Shown one piece after another: positions 24,200-35,984 of a stretch of DNA of 64,000 bases. The notes beneath the pieces are model-generated. The model saw only the letters and a program-made list of their open reading frames with translations. It was not told the origin of the DNA and made no database searches. The translations under genes and the position numbers were made by a program. This DNA is from Lateolabrax maculatus (lineage: Eukaryota > Chordata > Actinopteri > Acropomatiformes > Lateolabracidae): NCBI GenBank assembly GCA_031216445.1, contig CM062201.1, positions 3,190,001 through 3,254,000 on the forward strand. Direction: 5' to 3'. Each line of letters begins with the position of its first letter. The first letter of the stretch is position 1.

Positions 24200-25440
24200 T
24201 CTTCCATACAGTACACATATACACTTGTGTCTCGCATCACTGACTTGATGAAGAACATTGCATTGCTCCAGGGACATTTTTCAAAATTGTAAGCAAGGTC
24301 ACACACACAAAAATACACACACACACACACAAACAGAGCATGTGATTTTGTCTAAAGGTAATTCTGCAGAACATAACATCATCTTCAGGGACAGACTGTT
24401 GTTTGTCTGACATCTGACACTACACAGACTGAAACCTCCATCAGCTTTGTACTTCCCAAATAGCTGATTTCAGGGTTTTTCTTCCCAGGTCACCATAGTT
24501 ACACTGTATGACAGCTTCTAACACTGAAGCATCGCTCTACACTCTTATGCTAATATGTTTGTTTGTTCAGAGGAAAAATTACTCTAATATATCTTGGGAG
24601 TAAAGTACAGAGTGAAAATGAAAGCACTACATAGGGTGAGAAGCATCTACATTTTCCAAAATAATTTAGTGTCTAGAAGGGACACTCACATTTCTAAATT
24701 ACACTATAGAAAAACAATGCCCTACTAGTTTGAAAAGGACTTTTGGAGTTTTTAGTAATATAAATAAGCAATACTAAATTAAGTAACAAAAGAAACATTA
24801 AAAAAAAAAGTTTACCCCCACAGTTATATAATGATTCATTATACAATAGCCAAGACAAAGTGATACAATCCAGGCCACTGATCTAATTAGCATGTTATTA
24901 TAGAGTTGTGACTTGAGACTAAAGTATTTGTGTGATATTCTCACTGTTTCTTAACATAGACACTGTGCATGATGGGAATTGGACCCAGATACTGGAATAC
25001 CAGAGTGCTCCTGACAGGAAAGGGGAACCTGCTGGTGAGTGCCAGCCCAAAGAAATGGGGCCACTGCCTCATGGGCCCCCGCAAGGATAGGTGTATAGTG
25101 TGATATCTATTGGGTTTAGCTGCGTAAAACTGTTAGGAACCCAAGACAGACCCAGATTGTTGGAGGGCTTATACATCTGCCCGCTGGGCTATTTATCCTG
25201 CTGCCATCGAGATCCAGACGTGTATAAGTGGCAAAGATTTGGATAGAAAATGAAAATTTTTCTCAAAAATATCAGGTTTTTGTCAGTCAGTTTGGCATGG
25301 CAGATGGCCCCAGATACCACAATACCCATAAGTCTTTGCCCCAGTTGCCATGGAGAAGAAGTCAATTAGAGTCACAAATCCAAGCTGTGGCAAAGTGTAG
25401 GAAGTGTAACTTTAGCTTCAGCTCACTCTTAGCTGCAAAT
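24200..25440. other. Non-coding stretch with an interrupted (CA)n
   Basis: A CA-rich run lies at 24,301-24,331. The remainder is AT-rich with no gene or transposon motif that I recognise. Confidence 0.45.
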
Positions 25441-25442
25441 TT

Positions 25443-25497
25443 AAAAAAAAAAAAAAAACAGCTGGTGGGGTGGCAGTCCACCAGCTGTTTTTTTTTT
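25443..25497. repeat. Perfect fold-back with A/T-run stems
   Basis: A run of 16 A (25,443-25,458) continues into CAGCTGGTGG (25,459-25,468). After a 9-base loop comes CCACCAGCTG and ten T (25,478-25,497). The arms pair perfectly over 20 bp, using the last ten A of the first run. The word 'cagtccaccag' at 25,474-25,484 recurs at 25,498-25,508, where the SINE body begins. The structure looks like a local inverted duplication at a SINE tail. It is also a structure that could arise as a sequencing or assembly artefact. Confidence 0.85.
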
Positions 25498-25593
25498 CAG
25501 TCCACCAGTCTTCAGGGGGGAGAGCGGGGATTGAGCCTCCAACCTTGTGTTATTGGACGACCCCACTCTACCACTGCGCCACGGCCACCCCTA
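25498..25593 (-). mobile_element. tRNA-derived SINE, head region
   Basis: Read on the minus strand the segment starts GGGGTGGCCGTGGCGCAGTG. It holds an exact RNA polymerase III A-box TGGCGCAGTGG (25,571-25,581) and a near-consensus B-box GGCTCAATCCC (25,527-25,537), spaced as in a tRNA. The head sequence, with GTGGCGCAGTGGTAGAG followed by a GTCGTCCAA word, is typical of tRNA-derived SINEs common in percomorph fishes. It is not a tRNA gene: the acceptor stem and anticodon arm do not fold and the 3' half is SINE body. The SINE ends early, at the fold-back, so it is truncated or rearranged. Confidence 0.75.
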
Positions 25594-25599
25594 TTTAAG

Positions 25600-26280
25600 C
25601 TCTGACAAAGCTGAACATTTCTAAAACAAATGTTACAGAATTTAAAAAACACAGATTATCAAACTATTATTCATTCTCTGATCTGTGGCTCCTCATTGAG
25701 GTCAAAGGTCATGTCTGCCTCTGTGCGGTGAAGTAGTGGCAGTGACCCAACTTGTCAGAGAACTTCTAAACTTCTAAATTTTATAACTTAAAGTGAGATA
25801 ATTTTATGAAAGGGGAATCTTACAACATTGTATGTCAACTTAGGAAAGCTTTTGTGTATTTGTTGAGTTCAACCGTGATTAAAAGTATCCGGTTACAAGT
25901 ATATGCGGCCCAAATCCTCTCCCCCACTGATTCAGCACCATGGACAGGGCCGGCAGTCACTGGGCTAACAGCTGCAGGAGAGTGTGTAGTTTTGGAGGGA
26001 TGGGTGCTTGTTTTCGTGATTAAGGCCTGTTGGACAAATGGGCTTTTGGTCGAATGGGACATTTTATTGGGGTTTTGGAATAACAGGCGGTTGGGACAAT
26101 GGCATGAACGGAGCTGCTTCTCAGGTGTTCAGAAGAAGAAAAAAAAAAGGGAGCGACGATATCACAAATACATGTCTGATTCGTGACCTGGAATATTTAT
26201 TTATAGAAGTTACAAGAAAAGGTCAATTTCCAACTGCTGTCTTCAACCTTAACTGGAAGTGTGTTTTGATGCATATGTGT
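25600..26280. other. Non-coding stretch with no gene recognised
   Basis: Frames up to 126 codons cross this stretch but show no domain. One runs through a poly-A-like AAAAAAAAGGG word at about 26,140. Treated as chance. Confidence 0.45.
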
Positions 26281-26282
<2 letters not shown>

Positions 26283-26315
<33 letters not shown>

Positions 26316-26320
26316 TACAT
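26283..26320 (+). repeat. (AC)14 followed by (ATAC)n
   Basis: AC dinucleotide run (26,283-26,310) grading into ATACATACAT. Confidence 0.95.
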
Positions 26321-26559
26321 AGCGATGGCAGAAGTATCCATACCCAAACTCCTGCTTAATGTAGATGTTTTAATCCCACCAATTTAATGTCAAATAAACA
26401 TCAGACATTTTCCAGAATCATTTCAAAGAAGTCTTTGGAGCAGTCACTGGTGATTTAGGATTATAGGACTACAGGACAGGCTACAGGACAAGTGATGCAG
26501 TTTACAGTTGAAAATGTTAGAAGTGAGAAGAAGATCAAACTCTCAGAGACTCTCAGGTT

Positions 26560-26810
26560 TGAAAATCTGCTAACTCAAAGCCAGTCAGCTCTGACATGTA
26601 AATGTCATCAGCGCTGGGCTTCGCGGTGGACTAATGGACGCTCTCTGAAGTCATTAACCTCACATGGCCCACAGCCCCACTTTCACAGGCTCCAGTCTAT
26701 GCTGTGTAATTATGACATTAGCCCAAACAGCAGAGCTTTGTAATACCCAGACATTAGCTCTCAGCTGCACACTCACCCCCACATGGTAATGGCAATTAAC
26801 TTTCAACTGT
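26560..26810. promoter_or_regulatory. Sequence-complex block, possible conserved non-coding element
   Basis: This roughly 250-bp block has no simple repeat and no coding signature. It is rich in homeodomain-type cores: GACTAATGG, TCATTAACC, GTAATTATGAC, ACATTAGC, GGTAATGGCAATTAA. It is flanked by repeats. This is the look of many vertebrate developmental enhancers, but conservation cannot be seen from one genome. Confidence 0.2.
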
Positions 26811-27098
26811 GCATGAGCAGGGGAAAGAAAATATGAAAATACATTTTTATTCTCACAAGGGATCTGTTGATGCCCTGAAAAAAGAACTGAATTTATATCC
26901 TGAAACATCCATCAGCCTCAAACTGACTGACTGCTTTGTGTTTTTTCTGGCCGTGCGTGTAGGGTGGAATACTGTCACCTGTTTCCACTGACATGACAAG
27001 CAGTTGATATGAATTCCTCTCTAGTGTATGTGTGTGGGTGTGTGTGTAGCCTAGTGTGATGTGATTTTAAATAAATCCTTCCTGTAGTGAGACAACAC

Positions 27099-27205
<107 letters not shown>

Positions 27206-27209
27206 CCAC

Positions 27210-28325
27210 ATCTTATACAGAAGATGGATATTCTGTTGCAGTCAGTTCAGAGCTTATTTCTGCTATTCCACCGCTCTCCTATTTTCTGACCTTTTGCAGT
27301 CATAAGTAACTTAATACTGCAGAGGTGAATTATGTGTTGGGAGAATTGGAGACCTTTTACTTTGTGGGTCCATCATTTCATTAAAAACTCCTAGAACGTA
27401 CAGTGAGGAACGACTGTAGGTTGTCAAATAAAACCCAGTATTATGATGACTGATATCCCAAACAGATAAAGGACAGTAGCTGCCATACATACCATTTTTC
27501 CACTCTCAGTTTCTCTTTTTAACAAAAACATTTTTTCCCTAACTTCTTTATTGCTGTTTTCTACCGCTTAAGGCTTTCATCAATAAAACTCGACACTTCA
27601 TACAGTTGTTTTATATTAGCACCAGCAGCACACAGGAAATAATCCCTCCCCTTCCTGTTAGGCTTTTAATGTGATGTGTCATTGATGGTATCTTAAAAGC
27701 CATAGAAAAAGTGGTTGGAAATAATTAGTGAATGACAAGAGTATTTGTGTAAGAAAAGTTAGTGCTGGGGGATGCGCAGAATGTATCAAGACCACAGGTA
27801 AACATAGAGAAAGTGTTGAGTTAAAAAACAAGGGAACTTAAGAGGTCAGTAAATGTACACCATTTATTCAAGACATGTATTTGTACCATCCACTCCTGCA
27901 TCATTACTGCCTGCAGACCTCTTGTCCTTATTTGAATGTCACTTTGGACCAACGTATAAATGTTTTGTATAAATGATGAGCACATCAGAAAACAGGAAAG
28001 CTCCTTACAATACTCTTACAGGTGAAATTAGAGATGAGGGACTGTTTCTCATATCATTCTATTTCAAATAAAACTCTCAGTAAATAAAGGCCCTGGTCAC
28101 TATTTGTTACTAATTATTCAAAAAATAGAGACAAAGTTCAGAGATTGTTTGACTTGTGTTGAGCTTATTCACAGCTGTTGATTTGTAGAGGAATTTTCCT
28201 GAAGGAACTGTTCTCTTGTAAATATATTTCACAAGTTGCTATCAGATTTTTTGATAACAAATAAATCGACTATTTTCTATATTGCTGTTTTACTTTAAAC
28301 CAGTTAATAATATGTAAGGCCATCA
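27210..28325. other. Non-coding stretch with no gene recognised
   Basis: AT-rich sequence with only short frames and no motif of a known element. Confidence 0.45.
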
Positions 28326-28407
28326 CATTGTTTCAAAACACAATAAGCTTTTTGGAACTCTGGAAGGACAGTGAATTTACTTCAGATAGAATTACTGAGC
28401 AGCAAAC

Positions 28408-28730
28408 ATGGCAAAACAAACAAACAAAAAAAAAGAAACTGCCTCAAAAGCTAAGGGAAGAAACTATTTCATTACACCATAAAGGTGATGGTTACAAGCA
28501 AATTTCCAAGACACTTCAAGTTCCAAGAGACACGGCTGGCATCATCATGTGCAAGCTTAAAACTCCTGCTACAGCAGCAAATCTTCCTGGGCGTGGAAGA
28601 AAGCAGAAATTCATCAAATGTTTGAACACGACAGCTGAGAAAAATTCCTGTGTTACTGCCAAAGATCTGCAGGAGGACCTGACAAGGGCAGGAGCTAAAG
28701 GATGACTACAGTCTGCAAGAAGAAGCTAAC
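28408..28730 (+). mobile_element. Tc1/mariner-type transposase, N-terminal relic
   Basis: The frame to 28,705 encodes KLPQKLREETISLHHKGDGY, then KQISKTLQVPRDTAG, then ANLPGRGRKQK and TAKDLQEDLTRAGAKG. This is the two helix-turn-helix DNA-binding region of Tc1-like transposases: a LREE-I--LH--G-GY-KISK-L motif, the GRGRK linker, then a VTAKDLQ-DL-RAG second domain. The natural start ATGGCAAAACAAAC (28,408) is one frame off from the rest. The likely cause is an indel in the run of nine A at 28,426-28,434. A stop follows the RAGAKG motif and the DDE catalytic domain is absent. The relic is dead. Confidence 0.75.
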
Positions 28731-29280
28731 TAACTAAGCTACACTAAACCAGCTTAACTCATGGTGGTTAAGATTAGAATAGAAAATAAATAAATTAAAT
28801 AAACATGGTTTTAATGTATTATTCCTGCCGTCCATGGGTGGCGACATTGCTTGTATCATTAAAATATTTATCGGCCTATATCTGTGTTTACAGCACTAGT
28901 AGACACATCAGCTTCTTCTGTTAAATCAAGGGAAATTACGAATGAGAAGAATGTGTGTGTGTGTGGGTGTGTGTGTGTGTGTTTTGAGAAAGACAGGAAG
29001 AGAGGCTGAAGCTTTAGGTTTTTCTATGAATTGATGTTACTAGGCTGTATGGTAGGGGTATATGTCCTGTTTTGACAGAATAAATCCATAGCCACTGAAA
29101 ATAAGATGCTGTTACTAGTAGAATTATTGAATTGATATGTGTTGCTACACTGGCACAGATACCCACGTTAAGTTAATTAATAGTTTCAGGTGACAATGTT
29201 GACAAATTAATTGAATATCAATCAATGACAAAGACTCTTCCACCATAACTATCCACTCTTTTTTTTTGCGTGCATTTCCT
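28731..29280. other. Sequence between the two Tc1-like parts
   Basis: No transposase homology is visible. A TG repeat (28,952-28,981) lies inside. It either replaced the catalytic domain by deletion and insertion or is decayed beyond recognition. Confidence 0.4.
28952..28981 (+). repeat. (TG)n microsatellite, interrupted
   Basis: TG run with a single GGG interruption. Confidence 0.95.
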
Positions 29281-29317
29281 GTCCTAACAGTGCCCTGAGA
29301 GCGGAGCCTGCACCAGT

Positions 29318-29475
29318 ACACAGAGGAGACCTGCTCGCAACAAGGACGTCATGCCCACAAATCTCGTCACACTCCATTTTTCACCAAAAAAGACTTAAAC
29401 ATGCAAGAAAGAGTTTGGATCGGCTAGACTGTCTCGCAGGTTAAAGGGTTTCGAATAATTTTGATTGCAATTGTA
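29318..29475 (+). mobile_element. Possible Tc1-like 3' remnant
   Basis: One frame contains HKSRHTPFFTKKDLNMQERVW, which resembles the 'PLLTKKHKKARL-FAKEH' segment that follows the second DNA-binding domain in Tc1-like transposases. The block ends 'tcgaataattttgattgcaa', similar to Tc1-type terminal repeats that read CAATTGCAATCAAAATTATT from the outside. No matching left terminal repeat was found near 28,300. The link to the N-terminal relic at 28,408 is inferred from order and strand. Confidence 0.4.
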
Positions 29476-29479
29476 CCAT

Positions 29480-30665
29480 TAAAATCACCTGTCTCAGTTC
29501 CAAGCATCCTCACTGATCAAAGGGTGTACCAGTGAGGGTGTACCAGTCTGTCTGCTTTCAGCAACTCATTATATGAAAGAAGAGATCCTCTCATGTGTAA
29601 AAAGAAAGGTTTTGGTCTGAGGTGCAGAGAAGTCTCCACAGCAATGACCTCTGTCTGTCCAGCCTCATCACTGTTTTCTACTGACCACACAGACGCAGAC
29701 AAGGCCTAAGGTTTTGTCTAATGGATGTTGAATTATATTCTTTTTTTAAACAAGGATTTTAAACATTGTGTTTAAAGGAATAGTTAAACATTTCTGAAAA
29801 TGTGCTTATTCATTTGTGTTGAAATTGAAAATGTGAAAAATTTGAAATACATTTTTCTAGCAGTTAGGAGCATAAACAAAGCTAACATGTGACTTCATTA
29901 AACATGACTGGAATATGCTCATAACTCCAAATTGCTTTTCAGCATTTTTGTCAGGATTTAATATACTGCAATACAGTTCACAGTGGCGCTCCTACAGCAA
30001 AAAGCAGTCATATCATAGTAAGCTGCTTTCACAACGCTGTAGCTGATACCTGTCACACGTAATTCACTGCAATTGCATGTACAATTGATTTGAACCTGTG
30101 CTGAACAGGAGTTCTGTTTAAATCATGTACAGTGAATCAATAGCAAATTGGTCCACAGATATGCTACATAACACTGCGTGCCAGGATGGTCTTTTACAGG
30201 AACTGGAAACCTAACATGTTATTCATATTTGTTGGAGCCACCATGAGTTAGTGTTGCTGCTTTAGGAGGCGCCCTGCTCCTCAGGGCTCACACACAGACA
30301 CCCCTATTAATGATAATAGCTCAATTTATGTTGGAGCAATCGGGGATGTATGACAGTTATCAGTTATCAGCCCCGGGCCTGTCAGTGCTACACACTCTCT
30401 CCATATTTACCCCTCTTTGGATTTCTAAAGCTTCCCTCCCGCAGTGCAGACATGACCAATATACAGTTTGATTCAATAAGCCGTGGACGGAGGCAGCAGT
30501 CTGTCTGTACTGCACACAACTTCCTCTTGTCTGAGTAATGCTTTCTCAAAACCACAGTGACCATCTGTTTTTAGGGAATTACTGAGGTTTCTTAGACTAT
30601 ATATTTCTGAGCAGTTTTATGTGTTCAGTGGGAACCACTACTGTTTATCTTGCTTGTAAAATAGC
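29480..30665. other. Non-coding stretch with no gene recognised
   Basis: A tandem duplication of 'agggtgtaccagt' lies at about 29,520-29,547. The segment at 30,290-30,480 is sequence-complex and could be a conserved element. No exon is recognised. Confidence 0.4.
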
Positions 30666-30670
30666 TGCTG

Positions 30671-30795
30671 CTGTGATAACCTTCCAGAGTTGTAAAATCC
30701 TGTCTGAGAGTATAACAAACCATTGTGCAGTGTTTCGACATTCGATAAGAATCTGTTACGCCAACTGAGCCTCCTGGATCGTATTTCATTGTCTC
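30671..30795 (+). repeat. Dispersed repeat R3, copy A
   Basis: 'ctgtgataac', 'ccagagttgtaaaatcctgt', 'acaaacc', 'ttgt.cagtgttt' and 'atttcattgtctc' occur in the same order as in 54,209-54,352. The two copies differ by scattered substitutions and a short insertion in copy B. The family is not one I can name. Confidence 0.7.
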
Positions 30796-30939
30796 GTTGG
30801 TAACTTAGATGATTTTTCTTTAATGACTGATTTAGTCTGATTTCTGTCCGAGAAGGAAATCTGTTTTCACAGCCAGGACAACACAGAAACTATTAGATAC
30901 ACAGATATTTCGCTTGTGTATTTGTACATCACTGTGGAA

Positions 30940-31135
30940 TGTATGTGTGTGTGTGTGGACAGTGTGCTGACTCCTGTTGTTCTGTAGAGATTGATCACAG
31001 TCATTTGAATGATGACATTGTGCTCATTAGCTGCTTAATTTGCTTTCTCAGCTCAGTCAATGGGAACAGATTAGCAGCTGATTCCACTATGGGCTTCAGA
31101 CATGTCCTGCTAATAAGGTGGTATTAGAGCGTTAA
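30940..31135. promoter_or_regulatory. Homeobox-core-rich block, possible conserved element
   Basis: Between two TG repeats lies a complex block with many TAAT/ATTA cores: CTCATTAGC, GCTTAATTTGC, CAGATTAGC, GCTAATAAGG, GCGTTAATGAATG. It has no coding signature. It is suggestive of an enhancer core, but conservation cannot be tested here. Confidence 0.25.
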
Positions 31136-31141
31136 TGAATG

Positions 31142-31143
<2 letters not shown>

Positions 31144-31203
<60 letters not shown>

Positions 31204-31207
31204 TGTT
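31144..31207 (+). repeat. (TG)n microsatellite, about 30 units
   Basis: Nearly pure TG run with one TATG interruption close to its 3' end. Confidence 0.97.
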
Positions 31208-31209
31208 TG

Positions 31210-31997
31210 AGGAGAGAAGGAAAGACAGTAAGAGCAAATGAAGAAACTAGTGTGTGTGCATCCTAAATGTAGCAGGGGGATAAAATCAGCTTAATGACAG
31301 TGTGGAGCTCTGTTCAGTAGAAACAGCTCAGTAACTGCCTGGCATTATGGCAATAATGTAAAAAAATACCAAGAATCCCAGCTTTATTTACTGTGTCAAC
31401 AATGTTTCAGTCCTCACACATTCTGCATGTGTGTGTATCAGAAAAAGAGCAGTCTGAGAGCACCGGCAGCATCTCCTTAGCATCCATACAAATTAAGGTC
31501 AATGAGCTTTTCTAATTAGAAACAGAAGCTCATACTGAAGAGTCATAATATTATGATAATTAGGTTATGACAATAAAATAAATAAAAATGCCAAATTTTA
31601 TGAAAAAACATATGACATAGGAATTATGTGCGTCTATTTTAGTTGAAAAACTGCAGAATTAAGGTCTTAGATTTCTTCTAGTAAAATTCTCTGTCAACCA
31701 ATTAGTTACCAGAAGTACATTATTTGATCATCTGTGCACATTAATTACTATTTTAAATTACAACTTTTTATTTGGACCCTCAAAGTAATCCTTCTTATGC
31801 ACAATTAATATCTCCAACCGCTGTATTTGCAGGCATGCTGCTGGCTAAGTGCACTGATACCTTTTTATTCTAATTCAAATGCTGATCTGAATGCAGTGTA
31901 ATGTTACTGTCAGAGCTCTGAAAATGAATAAAAGTCTACAAAGTCTACATCCCAAGGTTTTGTGATTAAAGTTAAACTCTCATTATCATTATCCAAG

Positions 31998-31998
<1 letters not shown>
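31210..31998. other. Non-coding stretch with no gene recognised
   Basis: AT-rich. Several TAATTA-type cores occur at 31,490-31,565. No transposon or exon motif was found. Confidence 0.4.

Positions 31999-31999
<1 letters not shown>

Positions 32000-32068
<69 letters not shown>
32000..32068 (+). repeat. (CT)n microsatellite
   Basis: About 34 CT units with one CCC interruption. A homopurine-homopyrimidine tract of this length can adopt triplex (H-DNA) structure. Confidence 0.97.
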
Positions 32069-32069
<1 letters not shown>

Positions 32070-32475
32070 CACAGCTCAGGTGTGCGCACACTGTTCCCAC
32101 TGCTGAATGCTGATGGTATCAGAAGCTAAAGGTTGCGCAAAGCAGAGAAAAATATTCAGGTTGCATTCACCTCAAGGACTACCGCTTCAGAATCCAAACT
32201 GTCCTCAAAGCCCACACGCCGTTCTATTGATACCCGCTTTGTAAGGGAATCAAGGCATAAATTCTTTTGACATGGTCTGAGGGAATAAATATTTGTGTGC
32301 TGTGTGTGTCTATGTAGGTGCATTTCATAGTGTGCGCATAGGTGCGCGAGTGTGTGAGCTTGACCGGCTGAGGTGAAACAGTATCTTGTTTCTTGTGCGA
32401 TGCATTTTGCCTGCATGACTTCAGTCAAGCAGATTAAAGCGATGCCTGACGGGCGCTGGAAGACAGCTGCATGCC

Positions 32476-32506
<31 letters not shown>

Positions 32507-32785
32507 TTGGCCTCTTTCTCTGCATCTATCTATCTGTGTCTTTCTCTGCCATTGTTGGAAACTCACTGGGACACAGGGACACGAGAAAAGTCTATTAGAC
32601 ACGCAGAAAGAGCAGTGAAGAGCGCTGACCTCCCGACCCTAATATCCTGCCTCCAGTACAGCCCTGGCGTAGCACATGGCTACCCCTCAGCTACTGATAT
32701 ATTTGTTTTTTCTCCACAGCCACTGCTCTTGGCCATCCATGCTGTCTGGGAGTGAATGTGGAAAGTAGATAGATTATTGATTTAA
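32070..32785. other. Non-coding stretch with (CA)n
   Basis: A CA run lies at 32,480-32,506. Frames of 81-148 codons on both strands cross the CA run and show its low-complexity translation, so they are rejected as genes. Confidence 0.5.
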
Positions 32786-33345
32786 AGCTGCACTAATTTA
32801 TATTAACAGCGGATTAACTTACCATTTGTAATGCAAAAGGTGCTCCTCATTGTAACTAACCTACAGAGAATTATCACCACTTCTAGTCTGATAGAATGTG
32901 GAGTTGAATAGAGAGGATCCAGCCACTGGAATAAACTCTCTCTTAATTAAACTATAGTAGATAGTCAAGTTAAATCATTTAGAGCACCAATGGAGGAGAC
33001 GTGAACAATGGGGGTCAGTGATTAGTCATTTGGTACTCACATTCACACTCTTGGCTGCCGATTGGTCGACTGGATATGCTGCTGCTCTCCTCCACTCGGC
33101 GAACATAGTCAATCCAGAGAGCCACAGCCACACAAGAGTGCACTCACTGAGAAGTATTAGGCAACAAGGAAACAAAAATGTCTCCAAATGAAAGCTAATG
33201 TTGCTCTGTGTGTGTGCTGGATGTGTGAATGGGCAGCTGCTCTCTAACACATTAGCCAATATCAGCTTGATAAGATAATGATATGTCAGGTGTTGTGTTT
33301 TCTTAGCTTGTTATGCTGCCGCCAAGTGGCCAAAACAAAAAGAAA
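32786..33345 (+). repeat. Dispersed repeat R2, longest copy
   Basis: The first part (32,828-32,880) matches 22,868-22,920. The last part (33,188-33,345) matches 40,567-40,740, sharing 'taatgttgctctgtgt', 'tgctgga', 'gttgtgtttt', 'cttgtt.tgctgcc.ccaa'. So this element of about 560 bp has two partial relatives in the window, one for each half. It has no coding capacity and no clear terminal inverted repeats. The family is not named. Confidence 0.6.
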
Positions 33346-33382
33346 AGAATGAATGAAGCTTTTAAATGAAGTAAGAATCTGT

Positions 33383-33403
33383 AAAAAAAAAAAAAAAAAA
33401 AAA
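33383..33403 (+). repeat. Poly-A run of 21
   Basis: Uninterrupted A run about 40 bases after the end of repeat R2. It could be a retroposed tail, but no target-site duplication was identified. Confidence 0.95.
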
Positions 33404-33419
33404 GTTTTAAACCTGCGCG

Positions 33420-35980
33420 GTTTTACTCGTCTCGACTTGAAACGTGATTGAATGTGTTTCACATTTATAATTCGTGTTTGAATAGATCAATGGAAAGTTA
33501 TCAGCCTGACAGACAGAAGAAACAGCAGGATCTAGTTACTGAACATCAAGCTTTGACAAATATTTAATATCAAAAGAACTAATCTAAAAGTTAAAATCTC
33601 TGCAAGCGAGGCCAGGATCCCAGAAAGATTATAAGTCCAGGCAGAACCCCAACAGATCATTTTAAAAGATCTGAGAAAATTCTCCTAAACTGACTTTTAA
33701 TTAGGACATTTTCCAAGTTCAAATTATTCTATATTATTTTACATTTTATTTATTTAGAAACAGTTGTAAAAATTGTGAAAAAGTTGTATTTAATCCTTAA
33801 AGCATTTCTTCAATTTGTTTGGCCTATAGATTGTTATTGTATCATTGGAAGACAGTAAAAACATACAGAGGATATGACCTCTGTGCTCTCAGAGCCTACA
33901 ATATCCTTTACATTCCACGAAACTGAAATGTTCATGAAAATGAAATTTAGAGCCTAAACGATGGGAAAGGACATGAAAAAATAATGCTTGTGGCTTTGAG
34001 AGCATGAACGTACCTGTTCATTTCATCTGCCAATAGAGTAAGAGAGATGAAGCCTGAGGGTTGCACTGTAGGAAAGCTTGTGGAGTTCATTCTTTGGGAA
34101 GTATAACTGTGCTCAGTGAACTCCATTTAGATTTCATTATTAGTGTGCACAAATGGAAATTTTGGCTCAATTTTAGTTGAACTCTAGAGAGAACAAGACA
34201 GAAACTGTCAAAGTGCTCATTAGCATAACCCAAACTTTTCATACAACTTAACTGTGAACTGCATTAAATGTCCAAACGTCAACAGCAGTCCTGGAGGAAA
34301 TGTGTGGGTACTCTTGCTTGTGTGAGCTGTAAGATAAAGTGTGTTTGATCACAGCCTGGCAGAGTGTGTTTGACAAGAGTAATTGGCTATGTTCAGCTTG
34401 TTCAAAGGCGTCTGGATCCTCGCAGCTGTCTGTGAATCGGAAGGGTTAATACTCTCCAATACTCGATGAGAAATCCCACAGACCCAGAGGGGCTGCAGCA
34501 GAGCATCGCTCCACTGCTCAAGAGTTCTTAAGCTCTGTTCCAGAGGCACACAGAGAGCTGTTATGTGTTTGGACTCCAACAATAAAAAGCGTTTGGACAC
34601 TGTGGGCTGAGCTCCATAAGACCCTTTGTTTCTTTCATTCAACCATTCACTGACATGATTTCGACCGAAGGGGTTGCTCACAATTATAGGTCCAAACAAA
34701 AGATATTATATATTGTCTCACCTACAGGGACTCATTTGTGTGGTGTTGAACAAGACTGCAGAGAAGATGGAGGCAGAAACTGTAACAACTACTATGGGCT
34801 TGGCAGCCCTCTGCTGTGTTGTTCAGTTACTGGAGCAGGAAAATCATAATCTGGCGGAAGAGGAAGCTACCACTGGGATTGAAGACTTTCCACCCTCAGC
34901 AGTTAGATGAATGTGAAAGCAGCCTTCTAGTGTCAAACTCTTCACATTCATTATTCTGCACAGCGAAGCTCAAACAACCAAGTGAAATAATAATAAGCAA
35001 AACACATTCTGACTCCAGGGGGACTTTAAAACCCGCCGTCTGACTGATTGTCTCCTGTTGTAATAAATCAGAATGATCCTTTAATTTCTTCTCAACAACA
35101 AAAGTTAAAACGGTGGTATCCATCTCAGAGGCAGCATATCTACAGTTGGCTTGCTGATACTGTACTTTTCAATATGAACGTACAACATAGTGTGTTTCTG
35201 GTGTATTCGTCAAGGAGGAATGAGCAATTTAGTGCAGGTTTTTTCAGCTAAGAGAGGTTTAGGATATAGATATGAAAGTGTTCTTGCATAAGGCCCACTG
35301 AGGCAAACCCCAACAGCAGAACGGTGAGTGAAGCCTGACTCTTGGCTGGTAGCTGAACCTTGATGACAGCAAGTGACAGAATGAGGATCACACAATCTGT
35401 TAACGACCACTGCAGTGACTGCGGCAGCTCTGGCATTTTACTGCAAACACCAGAACCTTGGCCCCGAGACGACCTTAAACAGAAAAAAACAAAGGAGCAG
35501 GAATTGTGCCAGTCAAATGCATTCTAGAGCCTATCTGAAAATTTTCCACACTGTTCTTATTATATGTTGCCTCTCTCAACATGATGCATTCACTCAATTA
35601 CATTCTTGTTTCCTTTTCACCAACTGCCTTAATGTCCTACTAAACACTTTATGTAAATCTGTCCTGTCCCTGTGCTGTTAAATATTTGAACAACTTGATT
35701 TCTGTACACTTTGCCCAGCGAGGGCTAATGCCTTGTTTATCGTTTTATAACTCTGGGTGCTGTTATTGTGATATTTGCATACAATACGATTTCCTGTAAG
35801 TGTTGCATTATTTATCCATTCATTTGTGTGCATTAAGCTCAATGCTCTCACATAGAGACGTCATAGTTGCCTGAATAGTGCACAGGACACTGCAGCTCTG
35901 TAAAAATTTGAATCAGGCCAAAATTATTAATTGAATGACAAATATTTAAAAATTTGTATATGCTATGAAACTTACTGAAA
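33420..35980. other. Non-coding stretch with no gene recognised
   Basis: Many overlapping 60-116 codon frames at 34,349-35,440 on both strands lack any domain, splice pattern or motif. No repeat is recognised. Confidence 0.45.
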
Positions 35981-35984
35981 ACAT

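Noticed and set aside
24301..24331. Possible CRISPR-like regular repeats in CA-rich tracts
   Set aside because: Plain dinucleotide microsatellites with no spacers, in a eukaryotic genome.
25498..25593. Possible tRNA gene on the minus strand
   Set aside because: A- and B-boxes are present, but acceptor and anticodon stems do not form. The head sequence matches a fish tRNA-derived SINE.
32156..32602. 148-codon open frame on the minus strand
   Set aside because: It runs through the CA repeat, giving a Val-Cys repeat, and has no family motif.
34349..35440. Cluster of overlapping frames suggesting an exon
   Set aside because: No frame shows a domain, and both strands are equally open. No consistent splice sites.
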